DNA from: Streptomyces lasiicapitis
GTDB lineage: Bacteria; Actinomycetota; Actinomycetes; Streptomycetales; Streptomycetaceae
Length of the DNA: 64,000 nucleotides
Direction of reading: 5' to 3'
Assembly: GCF_014646335.1 (NCBI RefSeq)
Contig: NZ_BMNG01000015.1
Span: 124,001-188,000 of the forward strand
The translations under genes and the position numbers were made by a program. Shown here in pieces: positions 34,726-44,410 of the stretch (its first letter is position 1; every line of letters starts with the position of its first letter). Below the pieces are notes generated by a model. That model made no database searches and was not told the DNA's origin. It saw only the letters and a program-made list of their open reading frames with translations.

Positions 34726-36355
34726 TCAGGTGAGGTCGGCGGCGGAGGTGTTGGGGGTGGTGGAGTTGTCGTTCATGGCGGCGTTGCCGGTCCATGTGGA
34801 GCCGCGGAAGTCGTTGCCGTGGCGGTGGAGGAAGGCCACGTTCTGCTCGGCTGAGAAGGGCATGGATGGCCTCGGCACCGGAGCCGTAGGGGCGGACCTT
34901 GTTACCGGTGACGGTGACCGACGAAGCAGGAGACGACAGGCGGATGCCGTAATACGTGGCGGTCTTGGCCCGTCCGGGCGCCCGCACGTAGTTGGTCTTG
35001 AGTTGGATGTCGTTGCCGTCCGAGACGAGTAGCCCGGTCTGGCCGATCTCGCGGACCTGGTTGGCGGTAGCGCTGGAGTGATCGCAGCGGGTCAAGGCGA
35101 TGCCGTTGGCGTCCACGCCTCAGAGCTGGTTGCCGGTGACGGTCAGGTTGCCGCTGTCACCGGCAGATATGCCCGTGCCGGTGATGTTGGTGATCACGTT
35201 GAGGCCGATGGTGGCGCGGCTGGTGCGCTGGACGCGGATGCCGTTCTGCCCCTTGGCGTTGCCGTCGAGGGTGTTGCCGGTGACGGCGAGGTTCAAGATC
35301 AGGCCGGAGGTTTCGCCGAGGGCGGTGATCACGTCGTCGTAGCCCGTGCCGCCGCGGAAGATGTTGCCGGTGACCGCCGCATCCCGCATGTCCTGCGAGG
35401 CGTTGGTCTGCGTGCCGTCGGGGGTCTTGGTGTCCTCCTTGTCCGTGAGGATGACCGCGCGCAGACGCTCCCCGGAGCCGCACCCCTGGAACGTGCACGC
35501 CGTGACGGTGGTGTCTTCCCAGTTGTAGGCCGAGACGCCGTACTGGGGGATGTCCTCGAAGGTGCACCCGATGATCTTGATGCGGCGGTGCCATCGGGTG
35601 ATGGTCGCCGAGTGCGAGCCGATCCCGCGCGGCCATGCCGTCGTGCCCGCGGTGCCGGACGCGCCGAAGTAGCAGGTGCGGATGGTGATGTCTTCGCAAG
35701 CCACGTGATCGTAGGGGCCGAAACCCCCGAACACGCCGCTGCTCTTGGCCAAGTCGACCTGTACGGCCTCGCTGAAATCCCGCTCCCCAGTGTCGACGTA
35801 CCCGAGGAAGCGGCAGGTGTCGACGGTGCCGCGCTTGGTCGAGTTGAGCTCGATGGCGTGGTATCCGGCGACGTCGCGTATTTCGAGGTCACGGATGGTG
35901 ATGTCGCGGGCATGGCCAATGCTGATGCACATGGCCGCGGCGCTGAGTCCCGGCGCGGCGCCCTGGCAGTCCCAGACACCGCCCTCAATGGTGATGTTGC
36001 CGTGCCCGGTGTATCCGCCGAACCCTTGGTCGCGGTCGCCGTTGAGCAGCATCGTTTCGGCGATGCCGCGTACGAAGCGTGCGCCCGGCAGCAGTGTGAG
36101 CCTTGTGTTGCGGTAGATGCGCAGGGGGAGGCTGGCCAGGAGGTAGGTGCCGGGCGGGACGATGACCCATGCCCCGCTCAGCTTCTTCACGGTGTTCAGG
36201 GCGGCTTGGATGGCCGGGGCGTCATCGGTGACGCCATCTCCGACCGCTCCGTGCGAGGTGACAGTGACCGACTCCGAGAGTCGTTCGAGCATGTACTGAA
36301 GGCGTCCGGCGGTCACCTGCATGCCCGGCAGCCACTGGGCAACGGGCGTAGACAG
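34726..36355 (-). pseudogene. Prophage tailspike / pectate-lyase-like tail fibre, disrupted
   Basis: A right-handed beta-helix protein: HGAVGDGVTDDAPAIQAALN at the N-terminus (the pectate-lyase/tailspike start motif) and repeated coils of the form NITIEGG, DITIRDLEIR, AVTGNIFRGG, LAVTGNTLDG. An in-frame TGA at 35120-35122 splits it and a further frameshift near 34860 precedes the C-terminal end (AEQNVAFLHRHGNDFRGSTW to DLT). The start is probably CTG at 36355, 5 nt after AGGAGG; ATG 36322 is the first standard start. Would bind or degrade surface glycan on the host. Confidence 0.75.
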
Positions 36356-36495
36356 AGCAGCCTCCTAAGGCAGAATTTGGGTAGGCGCGAATTCGCGGCG
36401 ACCTCAAGGGGGAGATAGCTTCGCCTGCTGTGTGTTTGACAGCAGGCGAAGTGTGAGGGTTTTGTTGTCGTGGAATCATAAATTGGAACCGTGCC

Positions 36496-37125
36496 CTAGG
36501 GGTGCGGTTGCCTGTGGGACCGCATGAACATGATCTGTCCGAGTATGGCTGTCGCTATACCGCCAAGACTTCCAGCCAAGTAAGCGACAGCTTTAATGAT
36601 CTCGGCAGCGCTGTTGGCGCTGGTTACTGGCTCGCCGGGCCCGCCACCTGTTCCGGAGCCAGGTGGCTGGGGCTCAGGTGACGACGGAGCGGTGGGCAGC
36701 CCGCTGGAACCGCCGTCGCTGGCACCCCCGTTGCTGTCGCCCCCGCCTGTGGGGCCGCTGTCACCGGTGCCCCCTCCAGAACTTGAACCAGGAAAGCTCG
36801 GTGGCAAATTCGAGCCGTCGCCCCCGCCTGTGTGGCCGCTGCCACCGGTGCCCCCTCCAGAACTTGAACCAGGAAAGCTCGGTGGGGAGTCCGAGTCTCC
36901 TGTGAATCCGGTGGCTTGGAAGAACAGAAATGCCCCAGCTGTAACAGCTGCGATCAGCAGGCCGATACGTCGAAGTCGACGTCCCCGGCGCTCTGCGAAA
37001 TTCTGTGTGGCCTTACCGGCCGATCCCATGAAGTGAGAGTAAGGCACTGGACGCTGACTGCGATGGCGCAGGGCGCACATTCCACAAACGGTGATCTGAG
37101 TACCGGCTAAGGCATCGTCATTCAC
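36496..37125 (-). CDS. Membrane protein with Ser/Gly/Pro repeat linker (prophage)
   Basis: Up to 209 residues. One TM helix near residues 50-68 (IGLLIAAVTAGAFLFF), a ~90-residue low-complexity linker containing two copies of a PPSFPGSSSGGGTG-type unit, and a C-terminal amphipathic/TM segment (IIKAVAYLAGSLGGIATAIL). The GTG at 37125 has CAGGA 5 nt upstream; ATG 37029 lacks a site. The N-terminal CGMC pair could bind metal. Possibly phage or cargo membrane protein; function unknown. More AT than neighbours. Confidence 0.5.
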   Translation of the reverse strand: MNDDALAGTQITVCGMCALRHRSQRPVPYSHFMGSAGKATQNFAERRGRRLRRIGLLIAAVTAGAFLFFQATGFTGDSDSPPSFPGSSSGGGTGGSGHTGGGDGSNLPPSFPGSSSGGGTGDSGPTGGGDSNGGASDGGSSGLPTAPSSPEPQPPGSGTGGGPGEPVTSANSAAEIIKAVAYLAGSLGGIATAILGQIMFMRSHRQPHP

Positions 37126-37203
37126 GATGTCCTGTATCCGTCGAGTTGATGTTTGGGATCGGACTGGTGAGGCGGTCGGTGCGGCGAACCTGTCGGCCCC
37201 CAC

Positions 37204-39343
37204 CTATAGCGCAGTGATCGCGAGCCGGGCGAGCTGCACGGCGGCGCTCGCTCGATGTGCGAGGGCAATGCCGTTGTCGGCTCGGCTGAGGGTGAGTTGC
37301 CGGCGCCCCCCCCGGGAGCGGATTGCACGGCGGTGATCGTGAGCCGTTCGCCGCCGATGCGCACCGTGATCGGGTACAGGTCCGGATTTCTGCTGCTCAG
37401 GGGCCAGGGCGGCCCAGCCGTGGTGATGACCTCGGGCGTTGTGGCGTGCGCGTCTAGAGGCGCGGCGAGAGTGCAGTCGTCGGGTCCGGCGGTGGCGTAC
37501 TCGGCGTGGTCGCTGGTGGCGACCAGCCACGGGCCGCCCGGCGCGCACGAGAACGCGAGCTCCCAGGTGCGGACTCCGAGCGTTTCGGTGTAGCCCTCGA
37601 CCAGCAGCTCGACGCGCTCGGGCGGAAGCCAGGGCGGGGGGTTGGTCATGGCGATGCGGTGGCCGACGTCGACTGCGGACGCGGGCCCGGCCAGGTGCGG
37701 GGCCTCGTGCAGGGCCACGGTCACGGCTGGGTAGCGGGCGGCGTCCCAGGTGCCGCGGTGCAGCCGCCACCAGGCCACCGGGGTGCACTGGTCATCCGTG
37801 GCGAGGTTGGTTGTGACCTGCTCGGCGTAGCGGCCGATGCCGCGGGGCGGGGCCTGCACGGACAGCGGTCCGCTCTCGCAGACCGCGCGGGCGAAGGAGC
37901 CGCCCGACCGTTGCACGGTGATGTCGTTGCGTACGGCCTGGTCGTCGTCGACGGGCTCGAGTGGGGCGACGACTTCGCGCGCCGTGTAGTCGAGGGTGAG
38001 CGCGGCGGGTTGGGTGTAGTGGCTGGCCCGGGTGCGGAAGGCCAGGCCGAGCAGGTCGCGGGGTTCGTAGAGGCGGCCTTCGTCGGTGTCGGCCGCGTCC
38101 TGCATGAGGTCGAGCAGGGAGGCGACGGCTTGCGCGCCGATCTTCGTGGGCGTTGCAGTGGAGTTGCCTTTGTAGGCGAGTGGTATCTGTTCCTCGCGGG
38201 CCAGGCGCTGTATCCGGGAGTGGGCGGCTTCGCCCTGCCAACCGATCATGGCGGACCCGGTGTTGGCGTAGGCGGACTGTCGGTTGGCCAGGGTGACGTG
38301 TCCGACGGCTACCTCGCCGGAGGCGCCGCCGCCCACGGTGACGTGGGTGATGCGGCCGAGGACGCCGCCCACAACGGAGCCTTCCCAGCTCGGCATGGGG
38401 CCCCCGCCGTTGAGGGTGTAGGCGTCGAGGTCGAAGTAGTACATGCGGTACTTCGCGACTGCGTCCTCGGTCAGTTCCAGGCCCAGGCTCAGGCGCCGGC
38501 CGCTCAGGAAGTCGCCGCCGCCGATCACGCGCACCAACTCGTGCCCGTTGGTCATGCGCCCGTACAGGGAGAGCCGGTTGCCGGTGCGCAGGGCGATGGT
38601 CCAGCGGGAGATGAGTCCGGTGCCGGTGAGGGTGCACAGCGGGATCTCGGTCTCGGGCGGGGTCTCGGGGATGGCCACGAACAGCCGCAGGGAGACTTCC
38701 CGGTGCTCGGGTAGCGGGAGACGACGCCGGTCAGTGAGCCGGCGGCGAGGGTGGGCAGTGCGTCGGATGCGGTGTACGCGTTGTAGGCGGCCGGGCGTAC
38801 GCCTGCCGTGGTGATCCGCATGGGCGGAGCCGAGGGCAGCGCGGACGCGAACTCCGTTGCCCCGCTGCCGCCTTCCAGCGGCCAGTACGCCACGATGCTC
38901 GTGCGGGACGGATGGGTGAACTCCCTGCGCATCGCCGAGTGCAGCGGCGCGGCTCCCTGTCCCAGGCGGCGCAGGATGCCCGCGGCGGACACGGACACAG
39001 TGACGTCGTGCGGGGTTCCCCAGCGCACCGGCCATGCCGGGACCTCGCCCACGAACCGCACCAGGCGCGGGCCCGCGGGGTCGGGCTGGACGGACACGCG
39101 TACGGGAGTGTTGCGGCCGAGCAGTCCGTACAGGTCGCTGCGGGGGTTCCGGGGTGAGTAGCGGCCGGTGCGGTTGTCGAGGACGAACGAGCAGGCGCTC
39201 GCGTCCGTGCGGGCGCCCTCGTCCGGGCGCCCGCGCGTAATGGTGATCGGCGACTGCGTGAACACGTCCGCGGTGATGTCCACCCACGTCTCGCCGAGCA
39301 GCAGCTCGACGCGCACGCCGAGCGAGGTGTCGGGGAAGGCCAC
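37204..39343 (-). pseudogene. Prophage minor tail (baseplate) protein, frameshifted
   Basis: Starts MAFPDTSLGVRVELLLGETW with ITRGRPDEGARTDASACSFV and DNRTGRYSPRNPRSDLYGLL, the usual start of actinophage minor tail proteins. Near 38710 one G is lost; the next frame carries REVSLRLFVAIPETPPETEI and most of the ~600-residue body. Near 37306-37313 an 8-base C run (G run on the coding strand) causes another shift, after which LTLSRADNGIALAHRASAAV leads to the natural end at 37204. Two indels, both next to homopolymers. Confidence 0.8.
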
Positions 39344-39470
39344 AGGCTCACCCCCGCTTACTAGAAGCTGTGATGAACCCCGCCGCAGGAAGCGTCACTG
39401 GGTGCGCACCAGTCAAATGGGAGCCGATGAGGCAAACAGGAGTGCAACGGCCGCTGCTAGAGCGCCGTGC

Positions 39471-39665
39471 TCAGGCTCCCTCGATGACGCCATGGACAGC
39501 CATGCAGTAGTAGGTCCCGCTGATGTCCTGGATCACCCCGTTCCTCGCGGCACATTCCGAAGCCGAGATGGGCCCGGGCTCCGCCGCGGCCGGCGTCGTT
39601 CCGATGATGGCGAACGCCAGAGCGATGCAGGACGTGGCAATGAGGGAGGTGGTTCGGCGGCGCAT
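39471..39665 (-). CDS. Small secreted two-cysteine protein (prophage)
   Basis: 64 residues: signal peptide MRRRTTSLIATSCIALAFAI with cleavage near AAA-EP (about residue 28), then a ~36-residue mature peptide with two Cys (SECAARNGVIQDIS...YYCMAVHG) likely forming a disulphide. AAAGGGG lies 6-8 nt upstream of ATG 39665. Sits between tail genes in the same direction. Reads as a secreted mini-protein cargo; no family known to me. Confidence 0.6.
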   Translation of the reverse strand: MRRRTTSLIATSCIALAFAIIGTTPAAAEPGPISASECAARNGVIQDISGTYYCMAVHGVIEGA

Positions 39666-39881
39666 GGTGGCCCCTTTCGTGGATGGACAGCCTGTTGCCC
39701 AACTCAAGCTCACGCACCGGCCCTACGTGGCCGCTCCCTTGACGCAAGACCCAAAAGAGTGGGGCGACCCCCCGGGTGGCTCAGCGACGAGCTCTTTGAG
39801 GGGTGACGCCGACCCTCAGATGAACGAAACCGGCCCTTCGCCTCGTTCGAGATCAAAGCGCAGGGATATCGCACAGCTTCT

Positions 39882-41940
39882 TTAGGTGCCGAATGCGGTT
39901 TGTACGCTGCCGCGGCCGTCGAGGCGGACCATGCGGCGGATGAGGCGCTTGAACTCGGCGTCGGCGCCGGTGACGTCGAGGACCAGGCGGCCGCCGCCGA
40001 CCGCGGCGCCGGTGGGCGTGCTGGTCTGTGCGGTCACGGCTGCGGCCGTTGCCTGCCCGGGGGTGGGGGTGGTGACGAGGTTGCGCATGGTGCGGTCGAC
40101 CGCGGGGGTGCCCGACTCGATGCCCTCGACGATGCCCGCGGGAATCCACCGGCCCACCTCGTCCGCCATCAGGCGTGAGGGGCTTCCGATGCGCAGGGCG
40201 CGTGCGACGGGGCCGGGGATGACGGACTTGGCCCAGCCGGTGATCGTGCTCTTGAGCCATCCGCCCATGGAGCGGATACCGGCCCACAGACCGCGCACGA
40301 CGTCGCGGCCGTGCCCGCGCAGCAGCCCGCCGAGGCTGCCGATTCCGGCGGCGATGCTGCGAGGGAAGCCACGGACCCAGGCGACGAAGTCGGCGGCCCT
40401 CTGGCCGGCGGCCGTACGGAAGGCCTGAAAGCCGCTCACGGCCGAGCGGCGCAGACTGCCCGGAAGCCCCGCCAGTGCGGACGCGGTACGTCCCGGCAAC
40501 CCGGAAAGCCAACGGGTCAGTTCGGTGACCTCGCCGACGGCGGCGTCCTTGGCGCTGCCGAACCACTCGCCGAGCCGTCCGGGCAGGGAGCCGAACCACC
40601 CCAGCGCCGTGCCGATGGCCGAAACGGCCGTGTCGGCGGTCGACTTGATGAAGCCCCACGCCGTGGACCAGGCCGTCTGAAACCACGTCGTCTTGGTTGC
40701 GATCAGCACCACTACGGCGACCAGGGCGACAATCGCGGCGATGATCCAGAACACGGGCGAGGCGAACATCGAGGTGTTCAGGGCCCATTGGGTGCCCGTC
40801 CAGATGCGGTTACGGGCGGCCACGACCGCTTGTGCCAGGGCCCATGCCTTCGTGGCCACGGTGACCGATCCGAGCACGATGGCGAACGCGGTGAGCACCG
40901 GGGTGGGGATGCCGCTGATGATCTGTGCGAGGACCAGGGCGACCTGTGTTCCGATGCCGGTGAGCGGCGATAGCGCGACCAGGAGCTCGATGGCCGCGCC
41001 GCCGAGGTCGCCGAGGGTTTCGCCGCCCTGGCCGGCCAGGTTCAGGAACGAGGCGAAGCCCTCGCTGTCGTCCAGCGAGGTGCCCCAGTCGGCGAATGCG
41101 GCGGACATGTCCACCAGGCCGCCGGTGACGCCGGCGGAGGCGGGCAGGAAGGCTTGCAGCAGGCCCGCGAACCCGATCGCGAAGTTCTTGACGACGGTGA
41201 GGATGTCGCGCAGCGCGGGCCCGGCGACCGCGCTGGTCTCGCTCGCCCACTCCCTGACCTCGGCTGACTTGATGCCCGCGGAGATGTCGTCGAAGAACCC
41301 GCCGAACGCGCCCGCAGCGGCCTCGACGAACGGCGTCAAGGCGGGCAACGCATCCCGCATGAGGGTGAGGCCCTTGGTGACCACGGGCATCGTGGTGGTG
41401 GACAGGCTGTCCGACCACGCCTTGTAGTCCGATTTGAGGCCGATGAATGCCGACGCGGCTTCCCGGGTTGCGGGTGGGAGCCTGGCGAGGGCGTCGGTGT
41501 AGGCCTGCTGTTTCTCGGCCGCGTCGGCGGCGCTCTCGGCGGCGGCTTTCTCGGCTTCGGCGGCGAGGGTGGCGACCTCCTGCACGGCCTCCATCTGCGG
41601 CCCGACCGCAGCCGAGAACGCCTTGACCGGCAGGCCTGTTGCGACAGCGCCTGCGGCCAGGCCGCCGAGTGCGGCTGTTCCCGCGGCCACGGCCGGGGCC
41701 GCGCCGCCGACCAGGGCCAGACCCTTGGCCGCGCGGGATGGCCCCGGAGCGGACGTTGTCGCCGAGTGCGCCGCCCATAGCCGCGGACTGGGCGACGAAG
41801 TGCCCGCGCAGGTCGCGCAGGCGCCCGTCGGTGGTGCGGGCGAGGTCGTCGAGTCCGGCCCGGGTGCGGTCCAGTCCGCGCTGTGCACCGGAGTCGTCGA
41901 GGTCGATGAAGCCGGTGAGTTCGCCGACAGTCAGCGCCAC
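39882..41940 (-). pseudogene. Prophage tail tape measure protein, frameshifted
   Basis: ~686 residues in two frames. The N-terminus MALTVGELTGFIDLDDSGAQ is followed by a frame change near 41738 (GGGG for an expected GGG), then a long Ala-rich coiled-coil/hydrophobic protein with tape-measure hallmarks (VLIATKTTWFQTAWSTAWGF, LPGRLGEWF, and a C-terminal PSRLMADEVGRWIPAGIVEG). The GTG start has GGAGG upstream. It is smaller than typical siphovirus tape measures. Tail-length ruler and DNA-injection protein. Confidence 0.85.
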
Positions 41941-42183
41941 GCGCCCCCACCTCCTGTCGTGCTGGTGGTGGGCGCGGCTCGTCTACGGCGGGCTAGCCGT
42001 GTGGTGTGGAGAGCGGCCGGGCGAGGAGCGGGATGTCACTCGGACGGCCCATGCCGGCAGGGCCCTGGCGGGCGGAGCCGTGCGGCAGCGTCGAGCATGG
42101 CCAGAGGCGCCGTGATGCTTCCGGCGCCCTCTTCCCGCCTTCGATGCGTGCAGAGCCGAAGGCCGACAGACAGGGATCACGTC

Positions 42184-42369
42184 ATGGCAGAAGAGCAGGG
42201 CCGACAGAAGGACCAGCCCAGTAGGAGTACCGCGCCGAGCAGGAGCAAAGGGAAGGAGGACCCTGCCCTTCGCGCGTGGGCGAAGAGCCAGGGGCTCAGC
42301 GTCAACGATCGCGGCCGCGTCCCCCCTGAGATCAAAGAGGCGTACGAGAAGGCGAAGCACAACATGTGA
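42184..42369 (+). CDS. Lsr2 C-terminal-domain-like DNA-binding protein (prophage)
   Basis: 61 residues: a Lys/Arg/Ser-rich N-terminus and a C-terminal ALRAWAKSQGLSVNDRGRVP then PEIKEAYEKAKHN, which matches the Lsr2 AT-hook-like DNA-binding domain (IRxWAxxxGxxVxxRGRIPxxVxxAY). The Lsr2 dimerisation domain is absent. Plus strand inside the minus-strand tail module. It might antagonise or mimic host Lsr2 silencing. ATG 42184 after an AGGGATC site. Confidence 0.75.
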   Translation: MAEEQGRQKDQPSRSTAPSRSKGKEDPALRAWAKSQGLSVNDRGRVPPEIKEAYEKAKHNM

Positions 42370-42409
42370 CACGCCCCCTCGGGCACTGCTGCGAGAGCGA
42401 AGTCAGCAA

Positions 42410-43073
42410 CTAGCGCGAGGGTTTGTCAGGCGATGCCAGGTGGCGGGCGAGGCGGGAGTCGGCCGAGAGTAGGCCGAGGACGCGCACGCGCAGCCACCGC
42501 CAGGAGCGGGCGCGCATCAGACGCCGGTGGCCGACGTCGACGCCGTACGCCTCGTGCAGGTCCGCTTCAATGAGAGGCCACTGGTCGAGGAGTTGGGGCC
42601 AGGTCAGCGACGCTTGCGCCGTGCGCGGCCCGGTGCCGGCCGGCCACTCATACCACTCGTGGAGGCCGCTGACTTCGTCGTATTCGCCCCGCCCGATCGG
42701 CGCTCCGCACGGTTCGGGGCCAGTCGAGAAGGGTCGCCGCCCGAGGCCCACACGCGCTCGGCGGCGGCCTTGTCCTGCACCACCCACGCAATGGCGGTGC
42801 GCGCGGCGTGCTGAGGGCGGGCCACGTCACGCCGTCGGCGAGCATCTCGTCGTAGGCGTCGCCGAGCAGGTCGCGGTACAGGTCGCCCTCGGCCGCATCC
42901 CCGAGGGCTTGTTCGTCGACCTGCCCACCCGACGCGGCGACGGCGGCGGCCTGCACGATGGTCTGCACGCGCAGGCCGGTTTCCGCCGAGGGCGCCGGAA
43001 TCGTGTACCGGCGTCCGCCGATGGGGAGGACGAGGGTTTCGTCGAGCAGCTCGTCGAGGGCCTCGAACGCCAT
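42410..43073 (-). pseudogene. Prophage tail assembly chaperone with frameshift overlap
   Basis: The first frame (ATG 43073) gives MAFEALDELLDETLVLPIGG through DAYDEMLADGVTW. One missing G near 42822 shifts it; the restored product continues RPQHAARTAIAWVVQDKAAA then ERVWASGGDP. Around 42687-42697 (CGGGCGGGGC on the coding strand) a second frame change leads to EYDEVSGLHEWYEWPAGTGP and a ~75-residue tail ending at 42410. The second change is the place where tail-chaperone G/GT programmed -1 frameshifting normally occurs. Confidence 0.7.
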
Positions 43074-43621
43074 TACGCGGCCACCTCTTTCAGGGTCTTG
43101 TCGGTGGCGGCGAGCGTGAGCGTGCCGCCGCCCGCGGGCGGCGCGACCGGATTGGCGATCTTCTTACGGGGCCCCTTGCCGGTGAGGGTGACCTTGACGG
43201 TGTCGAGGTCGTCGGCGGCTCCGCCGTCCGGCTCCCAGGTGACCAGGGCGTACCCCTCGTACGCCTCGTCGCGGCCCTCGCGGTCGTAGTAGCGCACGTG
43301 CACACGCGAGGCCGAGCCGAAGTTCTCGCCGGCCAGCCGCAACTTCTCCTGAGCGGCGTTGAAAGCACGGGTCGTGGGGTGGCAGCGGTGCGCGACCTTG
43401 GCCTCGATGGACCAGGCGAGTTCGGTCACGGTGCTGTCGGCCCACCCCTCGTCGTCGTAGGTGGTGCTTTTCTGCTGGGTCGGTTCGACCTCGGGGGCGA
43501 ACTCCTGCACCCCGGGGACGAGAGACCACACAGGCGCGGTGTCGGTGCCCGTGTTCAGTTCGAGCCGGTACCGGCGGGCGAGCGCGGTCTCGGTCTCCGC
43601 CGGGGGCGTGGGCGTACTCAC
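43073..43621 (-). CDS. Prophage major tail (tube) protein
   Basis: 182 residues: RYRLELNTGTDTAPVWSLVP, GVQEFAPEVEPTQQKSTTYD, then VTELAWSIEAKVAHRCHPTT, typical of siphovirus tail-tube proteins of actinophages. Frame intact. Start GTG 43621 overlaps the stop of the upstream gene (GTGA) and its TAA overlaps the next start by one base, so head-to-tail translational coupling is preserved. Confidence 0.8.
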   Translation of the reverse strand: MSTPTPPAETETALARRYRLELNTGTDTAPVWSLVPGVQEFAPEVEPTQQKSTTYDDEGWADSTVTELAWSIEAKVAHRCHPTTRAFNAAQEKLRLAGENFGSASRVHVRYYDREGRDEAYEGYALVTWEPDGGAADDLDTVKVTLTGKGPRKKIANPVAPPAGGGTLTLAATDKTLKEVAA

Positions 43622-44067
43622 GGGCGGGGCTCCTCATATTCGAGGCGAGCATGCGGCCGGTGGCCGAGCAGCCGGTAGTTGCTGGTGCGCTCAAGGCGGC
43701 CGACGGTGTCGGCGCCGAGCGGGGCGGTAGAGACGCGGCGTGCGAGTGTGATCCGGGCCGTGGGGAGGGCGAGGTGACGCAGACCGTGCAGGACGGTGAA
43801 CACGTCCTCATCGAGGGCGGCGACCTCGCGCGGATCGGGTCCGGCGCGGGTCCGCACCTGCACCGCGAACGCGCAGTCGGTCAGGGCGGCCGACTCCTCG
43901 ACGCCGTACACGGTCAGGCAGACGACGCGGTTGGGCTGCTCGGGCATGACGGTGTCGGTGATTGCGGTCTCGCCCGCCGCGTACACCCCATCGGGCCGGT
44001 AGACGGCGACGTACTGCTCGGTGAGCAGCCGCGCGAGACTGTCGATCACCTCTGCCGTGACGCTCAC
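43618..44067 (-). CDS. Prophage minor capsid / tail-completion protein
   Basis: 149 residues: VIDSLARLLTEQYVAVYRPD, PEQPNRVVCLTVYGVEESAA, ITLARRVSTAPLGADTVGRL, typical of the gp between head-tail connector and tail tube (tail terminator-like). GTG 44067 overlaps the upstream stop; the 3' end overlaps the tail-tube start. Frame intact. Confidence 0.7.
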   Translation of the reverse strand: MSVTAEVIDSLARLLTEQYVAVYRPDGVYAAGETAITDTVMPEQPNRVVCLTVYGVEESAALTDCAFAVQVRTRAGPDPREVAALDEDVFTVLHGLRHLALPTARITLARRVSTAPLGADTVGRLERTSNYRLLGHRPHARLEYEEPRP

Positions 44068-44187
44068 CGCAGCGCCCGCCGCACCTGTGCGGCGATGATC
44101 GCCTCGACGGTGGCGGCCTCGTCGGTCATCGGTCCTTCGAGGTACTTCGCGGACCGTCCGGGCGCGTGCCGGTAGGTGAGCTCTTCA
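44064..44187 (-). pseudogene. HK97 gp10-like head-tail protein, 5' part missing
   Basis: Minus strand ...EELTYRHAPGRSAKYLEGPM then TDEAATVEAIIAAQVRRALR-stop matches the C-terminus of a head-tail connector (gp10-like) protein. Upstream of ~44187 the phage reading ends, so the capsid/packaging half of the prophage is deleted here. Confidence 0.55.
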
Positions 44188-44299
44188 TGTGAAGTCGTGC
44201 TGGGGGGTGCAGCGCAATGACGGAGTGTGGGCGCCCGCCCTCATGGGCGGGTCCTCACCGTTCCGAGCCGAGCGCCGCGGCTCGCACGCGCTCCGCAGG

Positions 44300-44323
44300 C
44301 GGTGAGGTAATTGCCTCACCGCG
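44300..44323. promoter_or_regulatory. 24-bp palindrome near prophage end
   Basis: GCGGTGAGG (44300-44308), spacer taattg, CCTCACCGC (44315-44323). It lies in a 220-nt gap without genes between the head-tail fragment and the second att-like repeat. Could be a phage repressor operator or a terminator hairpin. Confidence 0.45.
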
Positions 44324-44410
44324 CCGGATCGAGCGGGAGCGAGGGGGACTCGGGGAGGTTGAATCACCCAGAGATGTCCGGTTCCCCGGCAAGACCGCAG
44401 GTGAGATGAG

